Assembly (NCBI RefSeq): GCF_026914265.1
Contig: NC_069125.1
Location: 69,084,046-69,148,045 of the forward strand
Source of the DNA: Mya arenaria
Lineage: Eukaryota > Mollusca > Bivalvia > Myida > Myidae
Direction of reading: 5' to 3'
DNA: 64,000 bases
This document shows positions 49,627-62,200 of this stretch, in pieces. The position numbers were made by a program, and so were the translations under genes. Position 1 is the stretch's first letter; each line of letters opens with the position of its first letter. The notes under the pieces were generated by a model. The model made no database searches. It was given only the letters and a program-made list of their open reading frames with translations, and was not told the origin of the DNA.

Positions 49627-51409
49627 CAGGGGCGTAGCTAGGCTGTTGCGAAGAATATACACAATTGTAAATGAAATAGGTGGATAGCCCTTATGGGAGC
49701 AGAATTATACAGTACTATATAGCAAAATAAATTTCTTAGTACAGGATCATCAGCATTTAATCAACGAATATTCAATTCAAAAATGCTATGTCTAAAATGG
49801 TTTCATAGGTAGTTCAAAAATAGAAATTAAATAACGAAAATGCATTTAAACATTTGTTTAAAGGTTTTCCTTAGCTCATTTAACATTATCAACAGGAAAC
49901 AAACTTCTATTTCATAGCAAAAAGTTGTTAAAAGTATGAAGGAAAATGTCAACGATGACGCCATAAAATTACACCCTGAACAGTAATGCAAGACGTCGAT
50001 CCTTCTTCGGGGCGAAGATGTCTATTACCCGTTGTGTTTTGATTTTCCGTTCATGGTAAACGTTAAGCAGTCCAAGACAACACAAATGTTCTGTTGTCAT
50101 TGTTGATCGGAGATATGTTTTTAACCTCCTCATCGTTGAGAATTGTCGCTCCGCAGTAGCGGTCAACACGGGCATAACCAGCAGAACTAAATTGTTCATT
50201 CTTATGATTGGGTATGTGTCTTAATGAATGCTACAGCTATGCATTTATCCAATGAATCATATGCTGCAGCTGGCTCCAGCTGCCACTTAAGGCGCCACCG
50301 TATGCATTCCCGTGAAAATTCAGCTGCGTCACAAGTTAGGTCTCCTTGGTTTTCACGGAAAATGTCGGCGGTAACCTCGTCGGTTAAGTTCTCTAGCTGA
50401 TAATAGATTTTAGGTAAATTATCCGCACCAAATATTAACATAAAGGTGTATACATAAACGTAAATTGCCGATTTTCATTTTCGCATCATCCTGCACAAAA
50501 TCAACCTTTGATTTAATGTATAAACAGGAAAAACAACAACAACGTATTGTTGACTGTTATATATAATACTAGTACTACTAGTATATTACTTCATCAAAGA
50601 AATAGAATGTTTGTATCTTCACATAGAAGCTGATTAAAACCGAGTTGTTAACAAAATAGCTAGTGTACCTGTGTAGGAATGAGATACTGGGCATTGAAAC
50701 TAGCATTTCCCTGCAAAAGACTTACATCAAAGTCGGCCAAAAGGTGTTCCAGGAATGGCAGATACATGTTAGTCTTCCAAAACTGCGATGGTGTGTCCCT
50801 AGGAACGTTGTGTTGATTCTGCTGCCGCCCAAACTGTCAGGGTTTCGAAGGTTCCACACCAACATCATTTGCTAGGCGCACTACACATTTCATTATGCTT
50901 CACAAATAACCTAAACAAAATATACTTCCTTGGGAAGGAAAACTCATAGAAATAAACTCATAGAAATGTTCCCATTTTGCTTTTAAGATGTTTAGTTTAT
51001 CAGCATTATCAACTGTTTGAAGATTATCTTTGAACATGTCAAGAAGAGGAGGTTCAAGGTTGGCGTTTGACATTTTGAAACTTCCCGCTTTGTAAACATC
51101 GTTCGGATATAAATTATTCAGTATTTATCGACGATTCATTCATGACTGGACAATAAGGGAAACTATTCACCAGGCTTATATAACTTGTATAACTGGCCCT
51201 GTATACTGCATGAATAAAAAGGCGTTCCTTCAACTTAATAGGATTTTTTTTAGATTTTATTGTCTCACATATTCAAAATAGGCGACCCGCGAACGCTTCA
51301 CCCCCTTACCCTTCAGTTTTTATTGCATTTTTGGCCCTCAAATATTTTCTGACTTGTGCGACGAATTGTACGCACGGGCGTATTGTGCGTAATGGCAGCT
51401 ACGCCACTG
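49627..51409 (-). mobile_element. Decayed hAT DNA transposon, internally deleted
   Basis: Ends CAGGGGCGTAGCTAGGC (left) and GGCAGCTACGCCACTG (right) are inverted copies of a common hAT terminus. The minus strand carries transposase pieces. About 50880-50720 resembles the zone before the catalytic core (SQFWKTNMYLPFLEHLLADF) and includes an in-frame TGA. 50441-50202 ends with CIAVAFIKTHTQS and a stop. 50199-49969 is the hAT C-terminal dimerisation domain (TATAERQFSTMRRLKTYLRS, TTEHLCCLGLLNVYH), in a different frame from the preceding piece. At 1.78 kb it is far shorter than an autonomous element and has at least two disabling changes. It resembles the ZMYM1/52-kDa-repressor-like hAT group. No clean 8-bp target duplication was seen. 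Confidence 0.85.
50900..51073 (-). CDS. 57-residue ORF inside the hAT remnant, origin unknown
   Basis: ATG at 51073 in AAAATGTC context opens MSNANLEPPLLDMFKDNLQT, then VDNADKLNILKAKWEHFYEF and stops at 50900. Composition looks like coding sequence (amphipathic, acidic then basic) rather than random AT-rich DNA. It lies near the element's 5' end, where an N-terminal or captured exon would be expected, but does not look like the usual BED or TTF zinc finger. Could be the element's own leader or captured host sequence. Confidence 0.3.
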   Translation of the reverse strand: MSNANLEPPLLDMFKDNLQTVDNADKLNILKAKWEHFYEFISMSFPSQGSIFCLGYL

Positions 51410-52391
51410 ATATCCAATATACTTTGTAAAGTTTGACAGAAATAACATGTACTACCGGATTATTATTCATATGCAGGGCGACTTCTCCATATATGGCGCG
51501 ACTTCATAGTAGTGCAAGTTTGTGTTGCTATGTCTTCTCTTGTGATCAACTAGTCAGTGGGTTTTAAACTGGGACCAATTGCAAAGACTTTTTTTAATCC
51601 TACTCCCTGGTTTTAAAAGATACCCAAAACTGTTGTATTGAGACTGGTGCATACAATGTAGTACGCAATAATGTAAACAGAGGTAGTACATAACTACAGT
51701 AGTATTAAGACATCCGAGTACACTGTGTCCAATCTTTCCAAGGTGAAGAGGTGGAAGTAATGTTGGTGAGTGGTGGAATTATGCTGGTTTCAGGCAAGAC
51801 AGCTTTTGGACGTAGGAAATATCTTCATTTGTAGTGTTCCTTTTTTGGAAGGGCGGTGGGGGGGGGGGGTCTTGAAACAAGTAACTTTGAAATTTTTGTT
51901 GTGTTCTCTTCATACATCTATCATATTCTGATGTCTGATTTTCCTGTTTTCAGTACACAATGGCGTGTAGTGGAGTACTGAAGGACATATAACATGCTTG
52001 ATATGTTGACAGTTAAGGTAAATTTCTAAATAAATTAAGCATTAATATTGATAAACTTATTTGAGTCTATGTTGATTAACTATATGGTTGATAAATGTTC
52101 AACCGTATTCTTAAAAAAATGGGGAAACCTACTGTACCAATGTAGCTTTCAGAAAATTAAGTAGGTTAATCAACAATCACCAAATAACTTCTGTTTCACT
52201 GCCCATGCTGGTCAAATTCTAAACTGCAGAATAATTTGATAGAATAACATTATAAATATTAATATGTTACATTAGCAACAATAGAAAAATGAAATTGTGA
52301 TCGGTTTCAATTGCTGTGGTTCCTGATGCAATATAAATTATGACAATGCAGCGATTCACATTTACCTGCAGGTGTATGGGTAAAATTACTG
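51410..52391. other. Gene-free stretch with a possible leader exon
   Basis: Apart from the splice-bounded 64-bp segment at 51954-52017 and a G run at 51856-51869, I see nothing to call. Confidence 0.35.
51954..52017 (+). other. Possible non-coding leader exon (plus strand)
   Basis: A 64-bp segment between a good acceptor (TTTTCCTGTTTTCAG) and donor AAG|GTAAAT. Its only ATG opens a 10-codon frame. It could be a 5' UTR exon of the ABCB gene 4 kb downstream; this rests on splice-site appearance and strand only. Confidence 0.25.
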
Positions 52392-52399
52392 TGGCACAG

Positions 52400-52559
52400 C
52401 AGTCATCGAAATTAGACTTTTGGATGAACAAGCCCGAATTCTTATACTATTGCATGGAATCATATTTTTGAGCCCTGCTATATAAAATTCAGAATTTGAG
52501 CAAGCCCGAAAGTCATTTTACCAGTGCAGGGCTTGCGGGCTTGTGCTAATTTCGACCAC
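52400..52559. mobile_element. 160-bp MITE with 8-bp target duplication TGGCACAG (hAT-type)
   Basis: TGGCACAG at 52392-52399 and 52560-52567 flanks an element starting CAGTCATCGAAATTAGAC and ending GTGCTAATTTCGACCAC. The inner inverted repeat is CAAGCCCG/CGGGCTTG. Related fragments lie at 31.8 and 34.1 kb. Confidence 0.75.
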
Positions 52560-52619
52560 TGGCACAGACTTCCGTGGTGTTTATACATTTGTGACTCTAG
52601 GTCATTGTCATTTGTACAC

Positions 52620-53550
52620 TTGCCTTGTGCCTAAAAAGGGTTGGTTATTTTTCGACTACTGGGCTTGTCTGTGTAGTTTATAGCCTGACTATTCGAAGAG
52701 CTATACTACTTATCTCCGCATCAGCATCACGTCACCGTCTGCATCAAATCTTGTTTAAGGTTTTGCATATAAGCACCTTTAAGTCATTATATCAGCAAGT
52801 GCATCATGTATTGCATTGAAACTTTAGATGTGTTTTTTTCCAACTATCCAACCTATTTAATTTATCAAACTAGATAACACTTATTTGAATATAATAATAT
52901 TATTTGACTTAGGTTAATATCTCAGTAACTACTTGATGTATTTCATTGAGACTTTTAAAATGATAAAGCCAACCATCCAACCTTCTTGAATAACCAAGTA
53001 AGATAACTGTATTTTGCAAATAATGGCCCTTTATTATCTATCTTAGAAATTCTGGTTACGGTTTTGCAAGAGAGCACATAGGCCTAGTATAAGGAATGTT
53101 TGGTGTGACATTCCCCTGCTGTAGATCTGCTGTTAATTGCACTGATGTCACAGTAGGGGCCAATTTCTTGTGTATTCCTATATTGGCTCAGGGCCATTTA
53201 GGGTCCATTTCTATCATAAAACTCCCAAAACTGCACAGCAGGATACTCAGATCGGAGATCTGATAAGAGGGATCAAGGCTATATCTCAGCAAATACATCA
53301 TGTATTGTATTGAAACTTTATACATTGGCTCCCAACCATTCAACCTTCTTAAACAATCAAGTAAGATAACTCTATCTTGCATATGCTATATTTTGCCCCT
53401 TCATTATTTGACTTAGAAAATCTGGTTAATGTTTTGCATGTAAGCCCATGTAAGTCGATAACTCGATTGCTCCTATATTACTTTTTTTTTAGAAATTATG
53501 ATTAAGATTCTGCATTTAATCTTATTTTCTAGTGATCCATGCAGGTTTCA
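52620..53550. repeat. Interspersed repeat with three internal units
   Basis: The phrase ATATC(T)CAG(C/T)AA...TGTATTG(C)ATTGA(A)AC recurs near 52790, 52920 and 53280, each followed by CCAACCAT-CAACCT and CAAGTAAGATAACT. Units are diverged and unequally spaced. Probably a decayed tandem-core element. Confidence 0.6.
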
Positions 53551-54538
53551 CAAAAACTTTGCAATTCTTAACTTAAAAGCGGTGGAAAAGTCGTAACGAG
53601 TAATAGTTATTGTATTCTTCCAATCAAGATCGCATTGTTCAAAGATAAGAGTTGCTTTGTTTTCTAAATATTAGTTGCGGTTTAACAACTGTATGATTAA
53701 AAATGATTATTATTAAAACAATTATCATGCATACGGGTGTGAATGTTTGAGACAGAGGTAATAAACATGCATTAATATGCATACATCAGGGGCACTTGAC
53801 AAACTGAATAGCTTTGATGACTTAAGCAGATCACTAATGTACAAATTTAGTCTCCAGGTGAACAAATTATGTTTGAAAATTGCTATAAAAACAGAATTTA
53901 AAAACACCGTGCAACTAGAGTTGTAACCCGACAAAATCTGACAGGTCCACCACATCAGCATTACAATGTTTAACCACATCAGCGTTACAATGTTTAAAAA
54001 AACACACCCAAAACACCCTCAATAACAATCATACATGTTAATTATAACAAACAGTATCAAAATACACTTCAGATATAATATTTCCTATGAATAGAAGCTG
54101 TCTGTTCTATGGTTGTGTTCTCGCTGTTTTAAACTTTTAAAGCTCAGGGATATATATATAATGATTTGAGGAACAGCAACATTGTGGAGGGAACCAAATA
54201 CATACGTGGAAGCAATAATAACAGGAGGTCATCTAGCACATATCCTTGTTAAAAAACATTTTAATTTCTCATTTACTTTAATGAAATTTCATACTCTCTT
54301 CCACCACAAACCGCTATATTCCACCACTAACCAACGTCACTTCCACCACTTCTCCTTGTAGTGATTGGGTACAGTGAAATATTTACTCTAGAATTTCAGT
54401 TGGGAAAATACTACTTTTTATTAAGTATTGAGATATAATAATCTATAAATAAATATTCAGATATTTGAGGAAAGTGCCCATCCTGTAAAGCCAAATTGTT
54501 TGGCAATTCCATTTATATGATTGTTTTGCATACAAATG
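53551..54538. other. Stretch without a recognised gene
   Basis: AT-rich. A short local duplication (CCACATCAGC(G/A)TTACAATGTTTAA twice) at about 53945-54000; otherwise nothing supported. Confidence 0.4.
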
Positions 54539-54546
54539 ATAGTTTG

Positions 54547-55523
54547 TAGGGATGCAAACGAATATTCGAATATTCGATCGAACGTTTGATATTCGAATGT
54601 CAAAATCGGTATTCGAATATTCGATGTTTTTTGTTTGATATTTTATTAAACCTTTTGTCTGCAAATGTGTTGTATATATACGCCTGTCTTGTTTTTACAA
54701 TGATTGATCCCTAATGCCAGAGGGGTGAACGTCATGACACTATGCACGCGTCATATGTTAATTAGGGACATTTCGTCGCGACTATAAACAGTACCCGAAA
54801 TTTTACGAAAATTGCCTATTAGACAAGTGACATCAAACAAGTTTCAATTATCTTCGGTAAATTTTAATGACCATGCCAATAAAGGATAAACAGAATCAGT
54901 CAACAAAGTGGTGTCATGGCTGTCAAATAAGCTTTGTTATATTGCTGAAAACGCCGTATTGATATGAATGACATGTGTTAGTCATGGCCTCTTGACTATT
55001 TTCCATGTTTCATTATAACGTCCGCGCTTTAAAGTGTAACATTGTTGTACAATAGATGAGTAAAATATTCAGTTTTTTTTTCGTTTTATTATTTAAATAA
55101 TTCCCGAGTAAGTTTGTTTTTTCCATGGTTATTTTTAGTAGAGTTCAATCCCAGAACGGGGCTGCGCGTCCTACAGAATGACCATCCGCTGGTGCATCAT
55201 GACATTCAACCAGGAATTTACGATCATGGCCTTGTTAAGAAAGATGAATGCTGTGGAATTTAAATTATTTTGGATTTTTGTTTGTTCAAAAACTCATGAT
55301 TGCTTTCTGTTGGATTTATTTAGTATAATATTGGGGAAAATAAGGGTCCGTCGTGTGCTCTGGTTATATCAAAGGCCTCTTCTATTACTGTAGTGAACAA
55401 TAAAAGTAGTTTACTACATTTCTTAAATATTCATTTTGGTAATCGAATATTCGAATTCGAATATTCGATCAAAAGAATTACCGAATATTCGAATATCAGT
55501 TTTGCCATTCGTTTGCATCCCTA
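54547..55523. mobile_element. 977-bp non-autonomous hAT element with perfect 8-bp target duplication
   Basis: Starts TAGGGATGCAAACGAATATT and ends GCCATTCGTTTGCATCCCTA. ATAGTTTG is duplicated at 54539-54546 and 55524-55531. Both ends are packed with GAATATTCGAATATTCGA palindromes, likely transposase-binding repeats. The interior has no transposase-like ORF. Perfect target duplication suggests moderate age at most. Confidence 0.9.
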
Positions 55524-55531
55524 ATAGTTTG

Positions 55532-56080
55532 TGTTCAAATGAAGTTTCAAATTAGATAACTTTACTAGTTTCTCTGAACATGAGAAATTATCAGCAATAT
55601 TGAAAGTGCACCAGGTTTCTTCCAGTGGCAATTATAGACTTTTGACCACTCAACAAAATGGATAATATTTCAAACCAAAATTCTTCTTTAAACAGAGCAA
55701 CATGTTCAATTTTATAGAAAATAGAAATAAGAAAAAAAAAAATTGTCAATCAGGAACATTTTTTGAGATGATTTTTTTTATATATAATTGCAATATTCTA
55801 AAATGAGAGAATTATTGGCACAGTATTATGTCATTTCAGTTGATTTTATGTAGTATGTTTGGCACATTATTTTTATTTATTTTTTTGCAGACATTATTAA
55901 TTTGAACATAACTGATTATAAGATCAGAGGCCTAAATTTGTTCCATTTTAAAATGTTCAGTATTAACTATTTCTTCAAGAAAAAACTTACCATGTACTTA
56001 GTTCTTCAAAAAAATATGAAAACAATGTTACCTGTGACATATTGCATATCCACTGTCAAATCATGTTCTGTATTTTGTAG
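55532..56080. other. Upstream region of ABCB exon 1
   Basis: AT-rich with poly-A/T runs; no promoter element I can defend. The acceptor-like TATTTTGTAG at 56071-56080 suggests transcription starts further upstream. Confidence 0.35.
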
Positions 56081-56143
56081 CTCTGTTGACCATAATCCTA
56101 AGCAGATGTGGTGTTGGTAAAAGAACAAGCTCACTATTGTTCC

Positions 56144-56297
56144 ATGATGGCGGAGAGTTTGAATGGGGAGGGGACTATGGCCATGCCGGGCCAGGGCCAG
56201 AAAACCAGCTACACACTTCCAGCCATGAGATACGTGAACATAGTGCTCACAGTCGTTTTCATTGATGGCATTGCCTCTGTTGTCCTGTGGTTGGCTG
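56144..56297 (+). CDS. ABCB exon 1: start and first TMD0 helix
   Basis: Encodes AESLNGEGTMAMPG, then the helix VNIVLTVVFIDGIASVVLWL, ending GCT G|GTAAGC. The exon probably begins at 56081 after TATTTTGTAG, giving a short 5' UTR with a non-coding leader further upstream. Confidence 0.9.
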
Positions 56298-59200
56298 GTA
56301 AGCTGTTCCTATTGTTGAACATTTGGTTAATGTGAACCTGATTGGACATTTTGTGTTTTGTGTATGATTTTAAATCATCTGCCTGTCTTCGAGCATGTTG
56401 TTTGAATCTAATCCTATTTGTCAAACACTACACATGTAAATACAAAAGTATATGTAACAGTGATTTTATAATACTGAAACACTGGTAGGGTAAGTAAAGT
56501 ATTCAAAAAATGAAATTCTATGACCACAACTTTTTCAACTTAATAGCAAGATGATCTTTACCATTTCAGGTGGGGATTCTGATTACTTTATAGACAGTGT
56601 TGCCAGTTTCCAATTCAAAAAGTCTGTGTTTGACCTTGTGCTTCTGGCTTTCCTTAAAGTGTCTGTCCATGCTCCATCCATAGCCTACCTGGAAGCTATA
56701 GCTATTCAACAGATAGATTATCCTTATAACCCAAGACAGAAGACAATAGCAAGCCTGATTAATGCTGTTAACATTCTTATAAGCTTGGGAGGACTTGCAT
56801 TTTCAGTAACAAAAGGCAGTCTTGTGTTATATTCTGTGCTTCACGACTCTGGCTATGTTCACATGCATGCAACTTACAATGCCCTGCTGGTATGTGCAGT
56901 GGTGCTCTCTCTTATAGAGACTGGCTTGATTCTCTACAGTTTCCAAGCTATGCGGAGACTAAAGGTGAGCTTATTTATAACAGGCCTCTTAGATTTCTTT
57001 AAAAAAATTGTTCTTGAACATGTATTTTAACATTTTTTTCTCTATATATGGTACACTAAAATTAAATCTTACATCGAGTAAGCTTATAATTATATCAATA
57101 ACTGATATAATTGTCTTTTTGTGTTTCTTGGAAGTTACCATGCTGTAATATATGCTTTAAACTTGAAGTATAGGTAAACTAAATGTCATTGTACCTTATT
57201 TTAACCTAAAAGATTCACTCTTACTTCCAAATAAGATGTACCACAATAAATACGATAGGTGATAGCTCACTGGAAATCTTTTAGGACCCACCAGTCATTT
57301 AATAATATTTACACCTCAACTTCCATTCCTTAAATGAACTGCCTTTCGGCAATTGCGTTCATCAATCAATGAACGCAACATCTTCGGATATGTTCGGATC
57401 GTAATTCATTGCATAACAATATACATGAAAGCTATTGATCTTGTTATTGGTTGTATTGTGTCTGCAGGTCCCGTAAAATATAGATCAACATTTTTAAAAG
57501 TGTTAGTTTATCATATTTTAAATATATTGGTACCAGAAATGTTTCAATTTTACGTTTTAAAGTGATTTCAAGTGGTTGATCTTTTCCCGCGTTATTGTGA
57601 CGTCATTTGAACAAATGTTTCCGTTATAGTCGGGTCGTTCTATTTACAGAATGGGTAAGAACAGATTACTGAAAGGTTTTCTTAAATGAAATGAAGTATT
57701 TTTTTAGCAATTCTTGAATGAAATAATGAACTGTTGGTGTAAATATAAGGAATGTATTGCGGGGTTGATGTCATTATCGGGGATATGAACGCAATTGGGT
57801 TAGTCAAAGTACGCGTGGAGTCCTTCGGACTCCACACACATTGACCAACCCAATTGCGTTCATACCCCGATAATGACATCAAGCCCGCAATTCATTCCTT
57901 AATTTAAAGTGTTTTCAGCTATTACATACATGATTATAATCTTATTATCAGTAATTAATATTATCCATAAATGCATTATGTAGTAAGTAGTGAAAGGTTT
58001 AACACTAAAGGCTTATGTTTCATGTACATATGTTTGATATACATGTGTATGTATTGATTTGGAATATGAGTGTAACTTTAAGTATTTGCTGCCAATTATT
58101 CTTTTCTTGATATTCATAATTTTATAGGAGGTTGAAAGAAATGAAATTAATTTGCAGTTGATCCGGATCAAGCATCTCTTCAATGACGATGGTGTGGAGG
58201 TGGACAAGGAGGGTAACCCTGTCAAGAAAGCAGTCAGCATCAAGCGACTAGTCTCCCTTGCTAAACCTGTACGTTGACTACCCACTCAAACATTCTGCTA
58301 AATAAAAAACCTCATGGGTTTTCACTGAATGTACTGATCTGTAGAATGTGAATGTAAAAATTTATTTCTGAATTTTCTTTAATATGTTTCATTCATTAGT
58401 CAAAACAATTTCCTACTTTGATAATAGAATCGGCACAATTCTGCTGGCAGTGGAAAAGCAAAGCATGCTTATTTACTCTGGTTTTAGATTTTGCATACAA
58501 ATTAATTTAGCTGCTTATGTTTACAATGCATTCAGGAGTTCCCTATGTTGCTGGGTGGGACCCTGAGCCTGTTCTTCTCCAGCGGTACACAGATAGTGGC
58601 GCCACTTTACTTCGGGAAAGTTGTAGATGCTGCCCAACACAGCATGGGTAGGAAAAAGCTTTTCTTGTGACTATTAATTTGTCAACAACCTTAATGGGTT
58701 TTTTTCCCTTTATTTTGAACAGAGAAAAGCTCTTGAAATTAAAGATGTAGGAAGAAAATAAAGATATTAGCAGCAAAGATATTAGCAGTGGAACGAGCAT
58801 CAATGTGTTCATCCAATACTTATTTCCCATCTTACTGCTTATTTAAACCATATTACTACATGTACAGACTTTACCTTTCAGATGAGTTGAACAGGACTAT
58901 TTTAATCCTGCTGGTGATTTATGTTGGTGGAAGTCTATTCTCCATGGCTCGCTCCTGGCTGTTCACTCTGGCTGGACAGCGCGTTGTGGCCCGGCTGCGG
59001 AAACATCTTTTCATGTCCATTGTACAGCAGGATGTTGCCTTCTTTGATACCAACAGGTGACGATTGAAATGAAATAAATTAGTGATCACCTTAAGTAAAT
59101 GCTTATACCAATAGCCTTGCCATTGAAGACACATTGTTTTTGCTGATAGATTGAGGTACAATGTACCTCCCTGAATGTTGTTGCTCTATGTATTATGTTT

Positions 59201-62200
59201 TAGACAACAAAAAATTGTGAAAGCAAACAAATGACATTCATGAATTTCCTTTTATATGATTAAAGAGGTTAGAGTACAGAAAGAGAAAAGCATTTTGTGT
59301 AAATCTGAGAGATCTTGTCCAAATCAACTGAAACTTTATGCCTGTTGGTTTCAGAACGGGTGAACTGTGCAATAGACTGTCTTCCGACACACAAGTGCTT
59401 CAAAATGCTGTCACAGTAAGTTTCCTTTTTTACGAGCAGTGTTTTATGAGAAGTGACAACAAACTTACAAATCCCCATTTCCTTGTGCACATACATGTTG
59501 AGCATACTATGGGAAATATATTGATTTTATTCTTTATTCGACCAGCCTAATATTCTATATGTTTTCCACCTTTACAAATAGTAAATTGCAATTTCAAAAG
59601 CAATGTAGCATTTCATACTGTCTGAAATATGGCTGATTCTAGAGAAAATATTTGAGAAGAGCAAAAAACGTATTGAAGGATATGAGTTTACTGAGAAAAA
59701 AACAGGCAGGTAGATAAAGGTGAGCGCTGGTTGGGCGGGGCTGATTTAGGTGGCCTCTGACAAATATATTGATACAGTGAAATCCATAGTATGGCAAGAG
59801 GCCTGATTGAAGTGGAAGAGCCTGACTTACAGTGGAAGGGAATGGGGACATAACCCAGTTAAATTTGTTGGCACTGTATTTGATCTTGAAGGAAAAAAAT
59901 ATAGTGAGCTTATTAACCTTAAAACAGAAGTTGAAACATGTTTAAAAGTCATTAGCATTGCTCTCTAAATTTAAAGACAATGACCCTGGGTGGTAAAGAA
60001 TGATTGTCATAAGAGGTTAAACATTTCTTTAATTTTGAGGCCCCAGCTGAGAAAATGAAATAAAGTAGATGGATGAAATTAAAAGCATCCTGTTAAAGCT
60101 GGGAACAGCATAAGTGTCTGCTGGGTCATGAATGCTCTAATTCTTTTGGACAGCGTCAGGTTGTAGTCTGAGTCCCAGTACCTGAGCACAGTAGTTGGCA
60201 ATGTTGTTACTTCTTATAAAATACTCCGTATATTACATAACATAATGTTTTACTTTCACTGAATGTTCAATGGAAAAATGGGTTATATATGGATATTGTT
60301 GGATAGGTCGGCAGATTTCTGCTTACCATATAGAAATGTTAGAAAATCAGAGAATTTTCATGACTGATGATCAAAATGGACCAACATAATCGATCATCAA
60401 ATTGGAATGAATAAAAAGTGTATTTATTAGTATGAAAATAACAGTTCCTATATCTTATAGAATTTGAAAATAAGCCAATCATTTTAAAGCTGCACTCTCA
60501 CAGATTAAAGGTTTTGACAACTTTTTTTTTTTTTGTCTTTGAATGAGCCAATTTTTATGAAAATCCATTGAAACCAGTTATATGAGACTGCTGACAAAAA
60601 ATATATCGCAGATTTTTATATTTAAGTTCAAAAATTAAAGTTTTATGTATTTTTCTTGAACCGTTAATAACGGTTTAAGCCATAAAACACTGATTTTCGA
60701 ATGGAAATATGCAAATCTGCGGTCTGATCTTTTGTCAGACATATTTTATCATTGGTTTGCAGATATTTACGCAAAAGTTTTCTTTTTCCAACACAAAAAA
60801 ATAAAAAAAGTTGTAAAAAACGTAAATCTGTGAGAGTGCAGCTTTAAAGGACAGCATTAATTCTGAACATATTTCTTTCTTTTTTTGTACATTCATTTCA
60901 CCAAATTTGATATTTTCAACCGAAATAGGGCATAATAAATAGTAAGTATTTTAAGGTTTTTAAGTACAAAACATTGTTTAATGAAAATTGATTATGGAAG
61001 ATCACAATTGATTGTTGTCAAGTTGAGCAGCCATCAATGATTATTCCATATCTTTATAAGCACCATAACTCGGCAAGCAATACCTTGTCACAAAATGAGT
61101 TTGTCCTATTCCACCTAGTGCCATATGGCCTTATTCCAGTCTGCTGGTGTTTCATAAAAAGGATCATTGTGTGGTGTTTAACAAAATAGAGCCTCATTCA
61201 AATGTACTTCATTATCTTTTATTGTGTCTTTTTAAACCTTTTTAATTGATTTAAACCAGTAATGTATATCATGAAAGGGTTATTGGTACTGCATTTTGAT
61301 CAGAAGGTCATATTCAACACTCTTTTAGTAGTTTTTATTTCTTTATATAATACGCCCATGAAGACTGACCTTGTGGTTTCAGTTAGGTGTCAAGGGAATT
61401 TTGACTGTTACTAAAACTAGAACAACATTTTCTGCAGAAAAAGTTTAAGTAGAAATGGTGTTAAGTAATTCAGTGTAAAGTAAGCTCATGTTAAGACGTA
61501 GCTAGATATTCATTTCAGGGTTGGTAAGGTCAAGGTCAAGATTCCTGTTTTGAAAAATAGAAGAAAAAAACTCCCCTCAATTCAGTTAGGAATCTTGTAT
61601 AAAAATAACCCAGTATGTATGTTTAATCTCGTGTGAAAATGTAGCCATAACTTAAAATAGAAAAAAGGTTTCCAACCAATAATTTTAGTCACAAAGGATT
61701 TCAATTGGCACTTAATAAACGGGATGTTTGTACATGTATTTACAGGTTAATTTTTCAATGTTGGCCCGCTACCTGCTGCAGATGATTGGTTCCCTGGTGT
61801 TGATGTTTTCTCTCAATGCTTCGCTGACTGGCGTCCTGCTCTCTGTGGTTCCCATTGTCAGTCTTTCAGCGGTCCAATACGGTAGGTTGCTCTGGTTGGG
61901 ATACCAGATACTTGGAGCTTAGATCAATTAATGTACTTGTTTTGTTAAAAGAAAGTATTTGAGATCACATTTGATGGGTGTGGTATTGTCAGAGCTAAGC
62001 AGCTTGGGTGTCATGCATAAAATCAGATGTTGGCACAGAAATACAAACATCTCTAATATTAGCTTGAATTTTATGCACATGACTTGTATACAATACCAAT
62101 TCACCTGTTCAATAATGTGAGTGCAATCACTCTGGCGTAACATAAACTTATATCAATTTATGAAATAATTTCTTACATATTGGTTAAATGTCTGTTTACC

